From the NCBI RefSeq assembly GCF_009762325.1, contig NZ_CP034348.1, positions 1,928,501 through 1,992,500 on the forward strand: a stretch of 64,000 bases of DNA. Reading direction: 5' to 3'. A model generated the notes under the pieces. That model ran no database searches, was not told where the DNA came from, and saw nothing but the letters and a program-made list of their open reading frames with translations. This DNA comes from Roseovarius faecimaris. Lineage in GTDB: Bacteria > Pseudomonadota > Alphaproteobacteria > Rhodobacterales > Rhodobacteraceae. Every line of letters starts with the position of its first letter. Position 1 is the stretch's first letter. The position numbers were made by a program, and so were the translations under genes. Shown piece after piece: positions 39,003 to 47,823 of the stretch.

Positions 39003-40421
39003 ATGGCCAAGCTTAAAGCAGACCTGCTGGTCATCGGGGCCGGTTCGGGCGGGCTGTCGGTTGCGGCCGGCGCGGTCCAGATGGGGGCATCCGTGATCCT
39101 GCTCGAAGGGCACAAGATGGGTGGCGATTGCCTGAATTTCGGCTGTGTCCCGTCGAAGGCGCTGATTGCCTCCGCCAAGGCCGCCCATGGGCAGGCCCAT
39201 GCCAGTCAATACGGCGTCGCAGATGTCACCCCGAGGGTGGATTACGCCGCCGCCAAGGACCATGTGGCCGATGTGATCGCCCAGATTGAACCGGTGGATA
39301 GCCAGGACCGCTTCGAAGGGCTTGGCGTGCAGGTGATCCGCGAATTCGGTGCCTTCATCTCACCGACCGAGGTCAAGGCGGGCGAGGATATCATCACCGC
39401 CCGGCGGATCGTGATCGCCACCGGCTCCTCCCCTCTGGTTCCGCCTATCCCGGGGCTGGACACGGTGCCGTATGAGACCAATGAGACGCTCTTCGATCTG
39501 CGCGAGAAACCCGAGTACCTGCTGATCATCGGCGGCGGTCCCATCGGCATGGAAATGGCGCAGGCCCATGTCCGGCTTGGCTCGAAGGTAACGGTGATCG
39601 AAGGGCAAAAGGCGCTTGGCAAGGATGATCCGGAACTGGCCTCCATCGTGCTCGACAAACTGCGCGCCGAAGGGGTGGAGATCGTTGAGGGCGCCATGGC
39701 CGCCGAGATCCGGGGCAGTGCAGGCGCAATCGAGGTGCAGGCAAAGGATGGCCGCCTCTTCAAGGGCTCGCACCTGCTGATGGCCGTCGGGCGCAAGTCC
39801 AACACTGACCGGCTCAATCTGGAGGTTGCGGGCATCGAGACAACGCGCTCCGGTATCAAGGTTGACGCGGCCATGAAGACCACCAATCGCCGGGTCTATG
39901 CTATCGGGGATGTGGCGGGCGGTCTGCAATTCACCCATGTGGCCGGCTATCATGCGGGGGTGATCATTCGCTCTGCCCTGTTCGGCCTGCCCTCGAAGGC
40001 GAAGACATCACATATCCCCTGGGCCACCTATACCGATCCCGAACTGGCGCAGGTGGGGCTGACTGAGGCTGAGGCCCGCGAGGCGCATGGCGACGCGTTG
40101 GAGGTGGTGCGCTTTGCCTATGAGCATAACGACCGCGCCATTGCCGAGCGCAAGACGACCGGGCTGATCAAGGTGATGGTCCTCAAGGGCCGCCCGGTTG
40201 GTGCGTCCATCGCAGGCGCCCAGGCGGGCGAGCTGATTTCTCTCTGGGCGCTGGCACTCGCCAACCGCATGAAGATGAGCCAGATCGCCGCGATGGTCGC
40301 CCCCTACCCCACGATCGGTGAAATCAACAAACGCGCCGCCGGGGCCTATTTCTCGCCGCGCTTGTTTGATAATCCTAAGGTCAAATGGGTGGTCGGGCTC
40401 GTGCAACGCTGGCTGCCCTAA
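39003..40421 (+). CDS. FAD-dependent pyridine nucleotide-disulfide oxidoreductase
   Basis: A 472-residue flavoprotein of the dihydrolipoyl dehydrogenase/mercuric reductase superfamily. DLLVIGAGSGGLSVAAGA binds FAD, GDCLNFGCVPSKA carries the redox-active cysteine pair CLNFGC, and IIGGGPIGMEMAQAH binds NAD(P)H. There is no N-terminal HMA domain and no C-terminal Cys pair for mercury. It begins 2 bp after the TVP38-like gene, so both are co-translated and probably work together, though the electron partner is unknown. Confidence 0.85.
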   Translation: MAKLKADLLVIGAGSGGLSVAAGAVQMGASVILLEGHKMGGDCLNFGCVPSKALIASAKAAHGQAHASQYGVADVTPRVDYAAAKDHVADVIAQIEPVDSQDRFEGLGVQVIREFGAFISPTEVKAGEDIITARRIVIATGSSPLVPPIPGLDTVPYETNETLFDLREKPEYLLIIGGGPIGMEMAQAHVRLGSKVTVIEGQKALGKDDPELASIVLDKLRAEGVEIVEGAMAAEIRGSAGAIEVQAKDGRLFKGSHLLMAVGRKSNTDRLNLEVAGIETTRSGIKVDAAMKTTNRRVYAIGDVAGGLQFTHVAGYHAGVIIRSALFGLPSKAKTSHIPWATYTDPELAQVGLTEAEAREAHGDALEVVRFAYEHNDRAIAERKTTGLIKVMVLKGRPVGASIAGAQAGELISLWALALANRMKMSQIAAMVAPYPTIGEINKRAAGAYFSPRLFDNPKVKWVVGLVQRWLP

Positions 40422-40439
40422 CTGTCACATGGGATCCGC

Positions 40440-41831
40440 ATGCTGAACTCCCTCTCTGGCCGTTTCGTCATCCTGACCGCCGTCTTTGTGATGATCGCGG
40501 AAGTGCTGATCTTCGTGCCCTCCATCGCGCGCTATCGCGAGGAATTTCTCATGGACCGGCTGGAGCGCGCGCAGATCGCGTCACTGGCCCTTCTCGCCGA
40601 GGATATGATCGACCAGTCGGTGCAGGAGGAACTGCTGCAAAATGCCGGCGTGTTCAACGTGGTGCTGCGCCGGAACGAGGCCCGGCAGCTTGTGCTTTCC
40701 GCGCCGATTCCGGCTCCAATCTCCCAGACCTACGATTTGCGGGATGCCGGAGCATTCGAGCTTATCCGTGACGCCATGAACCGGCTGAGCACCACCGAAC
40801 CGCAGGTGATCCGGGTGATCGGCGATCCGACCAATATGGGGGGGCTGCTGATCGAGGTGACGCTGGAGACATCCGCATTGCGGGCCGCGATGGTGGATTA
40901 CGGGCTGCGCATCCTGGTGCTCTCCGCCGTGATCTCGCTCGTCACGGCCGTGCTGCTCAACCTCGCTGTGCGGCGGCTGCTGGTCAAACCGATCCGGCGC
41001 GTGGTCGGACATATGAAATCCTACGCCGAAGCCCCCGAAGATGCACGCCGGGTGATCGTGCCCTCCGCCGGGGTGCGCGAGTTGCGCGAGGCCGAGGAAT
41101 CCCTGCAAAACCTGCAAACCCAGCTCACCAGCGCCCTGAAGCAACGCGAGCGCCTGGCCCAGCTTGGATCCGCCGTGGCAAAGGTCAGCCATGATCTGCG
41201 CAATATCCTCACCTCCGCGCAGCTCTTTACCGACCGGATCGAGATGTCCGAAGATCCCACCGTGAAGCGCATGGCCCCCAAGCTCGTGGGGTCGATCACC
41301 CGCGCCGTGCACCTGTGCGAAGCGACCCTCGCCTTCGGCAAGGCAGAAGAGCCCGCCCCCACGCTCAGTGTCTTCGCGCTCGAGGATATCGTGGGCGATG
41401 TCATCGCCTCCGAACGGCTCTCGGTCGAGGATCACGACCTCAGCTTTGCAATCGACATTCCGGCCGACATGCGCGTGCGCGGCGATGCCGAGCAGCTCTA
41501 CCGCGCCATCCAGAACCTCGTGCGCAATGCCAGACAGGCCATCGTCAACAGCGGGGCCCCGGGCGAAATCTCGGTCAGCGGCTCGGTCGAGGACGACGCC
41601 TGGCTCATCCGCGTGACCGATACCGGCCCCGGCCTGCCCGCCAAAGCGCAGGAGCACCTCTTTACCCCGTTCCAGAGCGCAGGCACGCGCGGCGGCACCG
41701 GGCTCGGCCTGTCGATTGCGATGGAGCTTGTGCGCGGACATGGCGGTGCGCTGACGCTGGAGCGCACCGGCACGGAAGGTACCACCTTCTGCATCCGCCT
41801 TCCGCGCGGGTCGGTGAACGGCGCGGCATAA
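40440..41831 (+). CDS. Sensor histidine kinase
   Basis: A 463-residue membrane histidine kinase. Two membrane helices (about 8-28 and 157-177) flank a periplasmic sensor region; a HAMP-like linker follows. The phosphoacceptor is His251 in KVSHDLRN, and the ATPase domain has NLVRNARQA, DTGPGLP and GGTGLGLSIA. No response regulator gene is adjacent, so it is an orphan kinase. It follows the oxidoreductase by 18 bp. Confidence 0.88.
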   Translation: MLNSLSGRFVILTAVFVMIAEVLIFVPSIARYREEFLMDRLERAQIASLALLAEDMIDQSVQEELLQNAGVFNVVLRRNEARQLVLSAPIPAPISQTYDLRDAGAFELIRDAMNRLSTTEPQVIRVIGDPTNMGGLLIEVTLETSALRAAMVDYGLRILVLSAVISLVTAVLLNLAVRRLLVKPIRRVVGHMKSYAEAPEDARRVIVPSAGVRELREAEESLQNLQTQLTSALKQRERLAQLGSAVAKVSHDLRNILTSAQLFTDRIEMSEDPTVKRMAPKLVGSITRAVHLCEATLAFGKAEEPAPTLSVFALEDIVGDVIASERLSVEDHDLSFAIDIPADMRVRGDAEQLYRAIQNLVRNARQAIVNSGAPGEISVSGSVEDDAWLIRVTDTGPGLPAKAQEHLFTPFQSAGTRGGTGLGLSIAMELVRGHGGALTLERTGTEGTTFCIRLPRGSVNGAA

Positions 41832-41887
41832 ATCTGACACAAGCCTCTTGCAATGCCCGGGCGCAGCAGATAGATGCTCACTCCGAC

Positions 41888-41964
41888 GGACCGATAGCTC
41901 AGCTGGATAGAGTACTTGACTACGAATCAAGGGGTCGGGGGTTCGAATCCTCCTCGGTCCGCCA
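41888..41964 (+). tRNA. tRNA-Arg (anticodon ACG)
   Basis: 77 bases fold as a canonical tRNA: acceptor arms GGACCGA and TCGGTCC, anticodon stem CTTGA/TCAAG with loop CTACGAA, and a GGTTCGAATCC T arm. The CCA end is encoded. Anticodon ACG reads CGN arginine codons after A-to-I editing. Confidence 0.96.
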
Positions 41965-42068
41965 CCGTCACCCTCCGGGACAATCGATGGACATGGCGCG
42001 CCTGAAAGGCCTGAAAAGGCATGGCGTTCCCTGGCGCCAGACCGCACACGGCAGCCCCGGGGGCCGCC

Positions 42069-42572
42069 TCAGAAATCAAGCTGCATATAGACTAGGTAAG
42101 GCTGTAGCGCGCGATCGTTTTCGCCTTCGGGGTAATAGTCGATCTCACGAAAGCCGAGTTTGCGATAGAGCGCTTGCGCTGCCGTGTCGTAGATCCCTGT
42201 ATCAAGCAGAACGCGGACAGCGCCCAGGCGCTGCGCATGCGCCAGTGCCGCCTCCATCAGCCTGCGCCCCAGGCCCAGTCCCCGCGCCGATGGCTGCACG
42301 AAAAGGCGCTTGATCTCACAGGCATCCGGCCGGATCATTTTCAGGAACACACACCCGTGCAAAGCGTCATGCTCGTCGAGCACCACATGCAGCCCCCCGC
42401 TGGGAGGCAGATAATCCTCGATATGCTCGAACGTGGTTTCAACCAGCTCGTCAACGGACATCTCAAGCCCGGAGACCGCGCGCAGCTCTTTAATCTCATG
42501 CGCAAGGTAATCATGCACCAACACCCGCAAGGGCGCGTCGTCGCTCAGTTGCTCAAGGGCGATGGTCTGCAC
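42069..42572 (-). CDS. GNAT family N-acetyltransferase
   Basis: A 167-residue acetyltransferase of the GNAT superfamily from GTG 42572 (VQTIALEQLSDDAP), which follows GGAGG. KRLFVQPSARGLGLGRRLME is the acetyl-CoA binding motif A and ALYRKLGFREIDYYP the C-terminal signature. Substrate unknown. It lies just downstream of tRNA-Arg on the opposite strand. Confidence 0.85.
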   Translation of the reverse strand: MQTIALEQLSDDAPLRVLVHDYLAHEIKELRAVSGLEMSVDELVETTFEHIEDYLPPSGGLHVVLDEHDALHGCVFLKMIRPDACEIKRLFVQPSARGLGLGRRLMEAALAHAQRLGAVRVLLDTGIYDTAAQALYRKLGFREIDYYPEGENDRALQPYLVYMQLDF

Positions 42573-42803
42573 CGGTCCCACCCTCCGTTCCGGATATGGT
42601 GCACAGCTTAGACGTCCCGGGGATCCGCGCAAGGGACACTGCGCGGATCATCCCCTGCGTTGGTCCCGCATCCGATCTTGCCTCCCGCAGCGCGCTGGGT
42701 GACACTCTTGCTTGGCGCATGCGCCTTGCAGGGTCCTTGGCAGAGGCGACAGAATGAATACTCCACGATTCAGGAGCCGCCGCGCCTCAGGGAAAGGCGC
42801 GCG

Positions 42804-43853
42804 ATGACCCTGCCCTTGTCCACCTTCGTGCTGATCGCAATATGCGGCGCTGCGGGCGCTCTGGCGCAACTGCTGGGCCTGCCCCTGCCCTACATGCTGG
42901 GCCCGCTGCTGGCCTCGGGCCTTGCCGCCACGGCAATCCCGCACCGCCTGCCTGCCTTTCCCTGGCTGATCGAACTGCGCCTGGTGTTCATCGCCGTCAT
43001 CGGCCTGGTGATCGGCACACAGGTGACGCCCGAGCTTTTCGCACAGGCCCATGCGCTCATGCTCAGCATCCTGGCGCTGGCGGTGTTCGTGCTGCTCAGC
43101 GTGGCATGGAACTACACCGTTTTTCGCCGCCTGGGGCGCTATGACCGCGCCACCGCCTTCTACTCCAGCGCCCCCGGTGGGCTCTATGAAAGCATCGCAT
43201 TCGGCGAGGCCGCCGGGGCCGATGCCTCGCGGCTCATCCTGCAACAATTCCTGCGGGTGATCATGGTCGTCACATTTCTACCGATCGCGCTCTCCATCTG
43301 GCATGGCGAGGCGGTGGGCAGCGCCGGAGGCATGAGCCTCGCGGGTGAGCATGTTCCGCTCTCGCGTCTGCCAATCATTGTGCTGGCCGTCGCACTAGGC
43401 GTGGGGCTGGGGCGTTTCGGCCGCCTGCCCGCAGGTCAGCTTACCGGCCCTCTGGCCATCGGGGCGCTGTTGTCGCTGACCGGGCTGGTGCAGATGGAAA
43501 TCCCGCAATGGCTGGTGAACCTCGCGCAGGTCGTGGTCGGCACCGCCCTCGGCATGCGCTTCACCGGCATCTCCCCCGCCCGCCTGCGACAGGCCGCAGG
43601 GCTGGCGGTTGTCTCTGTGGGCGGAATGCTTGCGCTGGCGGCCCTCATGGCCTCTCTGATGGCCCCTTTGACCGGCGAAGGCTTCGAGGTCATGCTGATC
43701 AGCTTCGCCCCTGGCGGGGTCACCGAAATGGCGCTGGTGGCCCTCAGCGTGCCCGCCAACCCGGCCCTGGTCACGCTCTATCACATCATCCGCATCCTGA
43801 TGACGGTTCTCGGCCTCACCCTCTCGGCCCGCTGGCTGAAATCCCGGCTTTGA
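42804..43853 (+). CDS. AbrB family transporter-like membrane protein
   Basis: A 349-residue hydrophobic protein with about nine or ten membrane helices, starting MTLPLSTFVLIAICGAAG at ATG 42804. LGLPLPYMLGPLLASGLAAT, repeated in weaker form in the second half, marks the AbrB (PF05145) family, often mislabelled as ammonia monooxygenase. SFAPGGVTEMALVALSVPAN is the second family motif. Transport substrate unknown. It is not related to the DNA-binding AbrB of Bacillus. Confidence 0.85.
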   Translation: MTLPLSTFVLIAICGAAGALAQLLGLPLPYMLGPLLASGLAATAIPHRLPAFPWLIELRLVFIAVIGLVIGTQVTPELFAQAHALMLSILALAVFVLLSVAWNYTVFRRLGRYDRATAFYSSAPGGLYESIAFGEAAGADASRLILQQFLRVIMVVTFLPIALSIWHGEAVGSAGGMSLAGEHVPLSRLPIIVLAVALGVGLGRFGRLPAGQLTGPLAIGALLSLTGLVQMEIPQWLVNLAQVVVGTALGMRFTGISPARLRQAAGLAVVSVGGMLALAALMASLMAPLTGEGFEVMLISFAPGGVTEMALVALSVPANPALVTLYHIIRILMTVLGLTLSARWLKSRL

Positions 43854-43876
43854 CAGAGCGTCTGCTTCGCGTTATC

Positions 43877-43890
43877 TGAACAATTGTTCA
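43877..43890. promoter_or_regulatory. Perfect 14-bp palindrome in front of the SDR gene
   Basis: TGAACAATTGTTCA reads the same on both strands and sits 22 bp upstream of the SDR start codon. It has the size and symmetry of a TetR-family operator. No regulator gene is adjacent, so the binding protein would be encoded elsewhere. Confidence 0.55.
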
Positions 43891-43911
43891 TTTCTGACCC
43901 AGGAGACCGCC

Positions 43912-44667
43912 ATGCGCATCGAAGATACCGCCGCCGTGATCACCGGAGGGGCCTCTGGGCTCGGCGAAACCACCGCCCGGCACTTTCGCGCGCGGGGCGC
44001 ACAGGTCACCTTGCTCGACCGGGATGCCGCACGTGGCGAGGCCGTCGCCACCGAGATCGGCGCCAGTTTCGTTCAGACCGACGTGACCGATGAAGCCTCG
44101 GTGCGCGCCGCCATCGCCAGCGCGGTGGATGTCATGGGCACGCTCACCGCCGCGGTGAACTGCGCGGGCATCGCCCCTGCGGCCAAGACCCTGGGCCGTG
44201 ACGGGCCGCATGACCTTGCGCTCTTCCAGTCGGTGATCAATGTCAATCTGATCGGCACGTTCAACGTCGCCCGCCTCGCCGCCGCGGAAATCGCCAAAAA
44301 CGCGCCTGAGCCCGATGGCAGCCGGGGCGTGATCATCAACACCGCCTCCATCGCCGCCTTCGAAGGCCAGAAAGGCCAGGCCGCTTATGCCGCTTCCAAA
44401 GGCGGTGTGGCGGGGCTGACCCTGCCGATGGCGCGCGACCTCACCCGCGAGGGCATCCGGGTCATGGCGATTGCTCCGGGCATCTTCCTGACGCCGATGC
44501 TGCAGGGCCTGCCACAAGAGGTGCAGGATGCGCTTGCCGCCGATGTCACCTTCCCCAAGCGCCTGGGCGATCCGGAAGAATATGCGCGCCTTGCCGCCTT
44601 CATCGTCGAATGCGGCTACCTCAATGGCGAAACCATCCGCATCGACGGCGCGCTTCGGATGCAATAA
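43912..44667 (+). CDS. SDR family 3-hydroxyacyl-CoA dehydrogenase-like protein
   Basis: A 251-residue classical short-chain dehydrogenase. The cofactor loop is TGGASGLGETTARHF, NCAGIAP follows in the middle, and the catalytic triad is Ser in NTASIAAF plus YAASK. The sequence resembles type-2 3-hydroxyacyl-CoA dehydrogenases (HSD17B10-like), including the NAAEIAKN-like insert after helix 4 and APGIFLTPM. It would oxidise 3-hydroxyacyl-CoA in fatty acid or branched-chain breakdown; the exact substrate is inferred. Confidence 0.82.
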   Translation: MRIEDTAAVITGGASGLGETTARHFRARGAQVTLLDRDAARGEAVATEIGASFVQTDVTDEASVRAAIASAVDVMGTLTAAVNCAGIAPAAKTLGRDGPHDLALFQSVINVNLIGTFNVARLAAAEIAKNAPEPDGSRGVIINTASIAAFEGQKGQAAYAASKGGVAGLTLPMARDLTREGIRVMAIAPGIFLTPMLQGLPQEVQDALAADVTFPKRLGDPEEYARLAAFIVECGYLNGETIRIDGALRMQ

Positions 44668-45322
44668 GCCCCCGGCGCCTCTCTTCATCTGTCCAGAAAG
44701 GCTCACAGACCACGCCGGACCCGGGCGCCACCTGCCAGATACCGACCATAGCCCGCACCAGGCATCTTGATCCGGTCCTTGCTGGAACACTGCATGCCTT
44801 CAGTCAGCAAGACCCACTGACGTCTCTCCAGCCTACCGCATGGGCGATTTCGGCATATGAGGGGGGCTATGCATCTCACCGAAGCGCAGGTATGACGCCT
44901 CCCACACCTTCACGCCGGTGCCATCCATGGCAAACACAGGCCGTCCGATGTAGTCGGTGCGGATCAAGTCAGACTTCGAGAGTTTCCCCGTGAGTTTTGG
45001 CGTGATTGATGGGGCTCGACACTTCAACGGAAAATCCACTTAGCTCAACTCTTCAGATTTCTCAGGCCATCTCTCATGAACTTTTCAATAATCCCTGCAT
45101 GCCACGTCACAAGGCCGACAAGGGGGTATCCACACCATCAGTTCTGGTTGAGGCATGACCCGGAAACAATGGCGAGCGTCTTGGCCCCGAATGGGCAGAG
45201 CCGCAGATGGCGATGTTGGAACCGATGGGGCGATACCATGGCGGAAGGTGAGGACTACCCTAGGGGGGTGGGCAGACTGCCCACCCTACTTGCTGGATAT
45301 GGATAGCCGGAGGAAACAATAT
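44668..45322. other. Gene-free relic region with RHS debris
   Basis: Between the SDR gene and the immunity-like gene I see no convincing full gene. The stretch contains a 94-bp piece of RHS core (44871-44964), a 21-bp GC-rich palindrome (45266-45286) and sequence of lower GC than the surroundings. Short frames on either strand here are unlikely to be expressed. Confidence 0.6.
44871..44964 (-). repeat. RHS core fragment, second copy
   Basis: These 94 bp match 46358-46451 with about 12 differences counted by eye and no gaps. On the minus strand they encode IRTDYIGRPVFAMDGTGVKV and WEASYLRFG, the conserved segment before an RHS core end. Sequence on either side is unrelated to the other copy, so only this block remains of a displaced RHS 3' end. 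Confidence 0.7.
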
Positions 45323-45667
45323 CTATATGTATTGGCGGGCAGGCAAACCATCACCGTTCCACCATATTTCTAAGTACTCTGTTGGACCATCCTGAATTAC
45401 CTCAACGGGGTTTGACCCAACGAGAAATCTTGCTCCGCCGGGATACACTGAAAGACCTGATAGAAACTGCCCAATCATCTTTTTTTGGACATCAGAGATT
45501 CTCACATCACCCCAATTTTCTTGGGTCTCGGCCCATACAACTGAATGCTTTATGACAATGCCTGCTTCTGCTTGAGATGGCGCATGCAGGTAGCGGATTT
45601 CTATTGTGAAGAGATCGATACAGATGGAAACAATATTGCCCTCTACTTTGTCGAAGATATTGTGCAC
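45323..45667 (-). CDS. Putative immunity protein for the RHS toxin tip
   Basis: I do not recognise this 114-residue soluble, acidic protein. The GTG at 45667 is preceded by GAGGAAGGG at the ideal distance and lies just past the RHS stop codon (45681-45683), so translation would be coupled. A longer frame begins at a TTG at 45694 but with no ribosome binding site. A small acidic gene directly after an RHS C-terminal tip is the standard layout of a toxin/immunity pair. Base composition is markedly AT-richer than in flanking genes, suggesting recent transfer. Confidence 0.6.
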   Translation of the reverse strand: MHNIFDKVEGNIVSICIDLFTIEIRYLHAPSQAEAGIVIKHSVVWAETQENWGDVRISDVQKKMIGQFLSGLSVYPGGARFLVGSNPVEVIQDGPTEYLEIWWNGDGLPARQYI

Positions 45668-45680
45668 TTTATGCCCTTCC

Positions 45681-46647
45681 TCAATTGGGAACAAACACTG
45701 GGTTGCCGGGTATCGGTGTATGTCCTGCTTCCGATGCCGGTGTTACAGTATGTCCAGAGTACGGGGAAATAACTTGGCCCGAACTATTGTAAAATACCAA
45801 GTACCCGTTTGGATATCGACTACCATACTTTGAGCCCGCTGATCCTGAACCGGAGCCGGGTGGCATGTATCTAATACAGTTCCTTCTATCAGCTTTCTGG
45901 TTTCCGAACGGATTCTGACTCGATCCTTTAGGGCAAAAGAAAATTGCTTGGCTGGTGGGGTCGGAGTTTGCGGAACAATTACTAAGATCGAAACCATATA
46001 TCTTTCCAAACCATGTGACACGACCGCCAAGAACTTGTTTCGCGCTGGGCGGTAGAGCCGAATGTGGCCGGAATTCTTCACCGCCGGATGGAGCCGGGCT
46101 AGTACCTGCCCACCACTCCGATGCACCTACATAACTGTTCTCCCAAGCCTGTTCGCCTGTAGGATCAGTGTACCTCCTTGAGTTCTGCCGCGCATACCCA
46201 TACACGCTCGCCCCATCCACCAATCCCAACGGATCAGCCTGGATGTACCTCCCGAGCGTCGGATCATAATCCCGCATCCAGTTTTGGTGCTGGCCGCTTT
46301 CGGATTGGAACCACTGGCCCGGGAAGCGGAGGTTGATGTTAGGGCCGATACTGGTATGCACACCGCCGAAGGGCAGGTATGACGCCTCCCATATCTTCAC
46401 GCCGGTGCCATCCGTAGCAAACACAGGCCGCCCGATGTGATCGGTGCGGATGTAGTAGATCACACCATCCTCGACCACGGCAACGGGCGTATTGCCCATC
46501 CAGATGTATTCGCGCTGGAGCTGCACCGGATCGGCATAGTCGCAATCCCCGCAGGACGGCCCGCCGCAGGGATTGGTGGGGGCAAAGACGTATTCGGCTT
46601 TAGGGTTATCGACGAAACACAGGTTCGGGACGCGTCCAGATCGCGCG
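45681..46647 (-). pseudogene. 3' end of an RHS-repeat protein: core end plus C-terminal toxin-like tip
   Basis: The frame continues from mltG DNA across its stop without an own start; the first plausible ATG inside is at 46499. It encodes YYIRTDHIGRPVFATDGTGV, NWMRDYDPTLGRYIQADPLG and RRYTDPTGE, the signature of an RHS repeat-associated core. About 170 residues follow as a variable tip with GYLVFYNSSGQVISPYSGHT near the end, similar to tails of other polymorphic toxins as I recall. The YD-repeat shell and secretion part are missing, so this is a truncated remnant; whether the tip is expressed is unclear. Confidence 0.75.
46358..46451 (-). repeat. RHS core fragment, first copy
   Basis: This is the in-frame copy of the 94-bp block repeated at 44871-44964. 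It encodes IRTDHIGRPVFATDGTGVKI and WEASYLPFG inside the truncated RHS gene. Confidence 0.7.
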
Positions 46648-47820
46648 CTACTGGTTTTCCTCAGCCTCTTGAGCGGCGCGTTCGGCCTCGATCTCGCGCC
46701 AGCGCGCCACGTTGGCGTTGTGCTCGTCCAGCGTGACCGCAAAAGCGTGCCCCCCGGTGCCATCGGCCACAAAGAAGATATAGGGCGTCTGATCGGGGTT
46801 CACCGCGGCCTCCAGGCTGGCGCGGCCCGGATTGGCAATGGGCGTGGGTGGCAACCCGTCGATTACATAGGTGTTCCAGGGTGTTTCGGCGCGCAGCTCG
46901 GACTGGCGCAGACCCCGGCCAAGCACCCCCTGCCCCTTGGTGACGCCATAAATCACCGTCGGGTCGGTCTGCAGCCGCATCCCCTGATTCAGCCGGTTGA
47001 CGAAGACGCTTGCCACCTGCCCGCGCTCCTCGGCGACGCCGGTTTCCTTCTCGATGATCGAGGCCAGGATCAGCGCCTCATAGGGATCGGCCAGCGGAAG
47101 ACCGTCGGCACGGTTCTGCCAGGCCTGCGCCAAAAGCGTATCCTGCGCCCGGCGCATCCGCTCCAGCAGCGCCTCGCGGGTGTCGCCCGCGGCGACCTCG
47201 TAACTGTCCGGCGCCAGGCTCCCCTCCGGCGGGATCTCGGCCACTTCGCCCTCCAGCACGTCCACCGCCTTCAGCCCCTCGACGATCTGCCAGCTGGTGA
47301 CACCTTCGGCAATCGCCACGCGATAGCGCGTATCGGCCTTCGCCCGCACCTCGCGAAACTCTGTCGGCACCGCGTCTTCTGCCGGGTTGAACTCGGCCTT
47401 TTCGACAAAGCGGTTCGTGGCGGGGTCAAGCTCGCGCACCTGGATCTGGCTGCGTGTCACCCCAATGCGATAGACCACCTCCGTGCCACAGGTGCTGGCG
47501 CCGCCGCGGGTGATGATATCGGCAATCTCGGCCATGGACGCCCCTTGCGGGATCAGCCAGCTGCCGGCTTTGAGCTGGCTTGACTTGTCCGTATAATCGG
47601 CCCCGATCCGGAACACCGAGGCGCTGCTCACCGCCCCCTCTTTTTCCAGGTCCTGCGCAATGCGCCGCATGGACGACCCGCCCGGCACCTGCAGGCAAAT
47701 CTGCTCTTTCAGCGGGCCCACGGCGTTATAGCTGCTCTGCCCCCAGAGGATCACCCCTCCCAGCAGGAACACCGCAACGACCAGAAATGTCAGCACGTTC
47801 GACGTGATATGCCGCCACAT
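46648..47820 (-). CDS. mltG: Endolytic transglycosylase MltG
   Basis: MltG cuts nascent glycan strands at the membrane and sets their length. The 390-residue protein has one N-terminal membrane helix (about 9-29), a LysM-like region and the YceG domain with the catalytic Glu in ASIIEKETG, followed by VFVNRLNQGMRLQTDPTVIY. The C-terminus ends in a charged helix, so the gene looks intact although RHS debris begins right after its TAG. It starts 3 bp after fabF. Confidence 0.93.
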   Translation of the reverse strand: MWRHITSNVLTFLVVAVFLLGGVILWGQSSYNAVGPLKEQICLQVPGGSSMRRIAQDLEKEGAVSSASVFRIGADYTDKSSQLKAGSWLIPQGASMAEIADIITRGGASTCGTEVVYRIGVTRSQIQVRELDPATNRFVEKAEFNPAEDAVPTEFREVRAKADTRYRVAIAEGVTSWQIVEGLKAVDVLEGEVAEIPPEGSLAPDSYEVAAGDTREALLERMRRAQDTLLAQAWQNRADGLPLADPYEALILASIIEKETGVAEERGQVASVFVNRLNQGMRLQTDPTVIYGVTKGQGVLGRGLRQSELRAETPWNTYVIDGLPPTPIANPGRASLEAAVNPDQTPYIFFVADGTGGHAFAVTLDEHNANVARWREIEAERAAQEAEENQ

Positions 47821-47823
47821 GGC

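Noticed and set aside
44869..45039. Second RHS remnant as an own gene
   Set aside because: Only 32 residues are RHS-like; flanking codons have no homology and the piece is listed as a repeat.
45076..45306. Plus-strand frame of 76 codons in the relic region
   Set aside because: No family resemblance, no ribosome binding site, and it crosses the palindrome at 45266; most likely noncoding debris.
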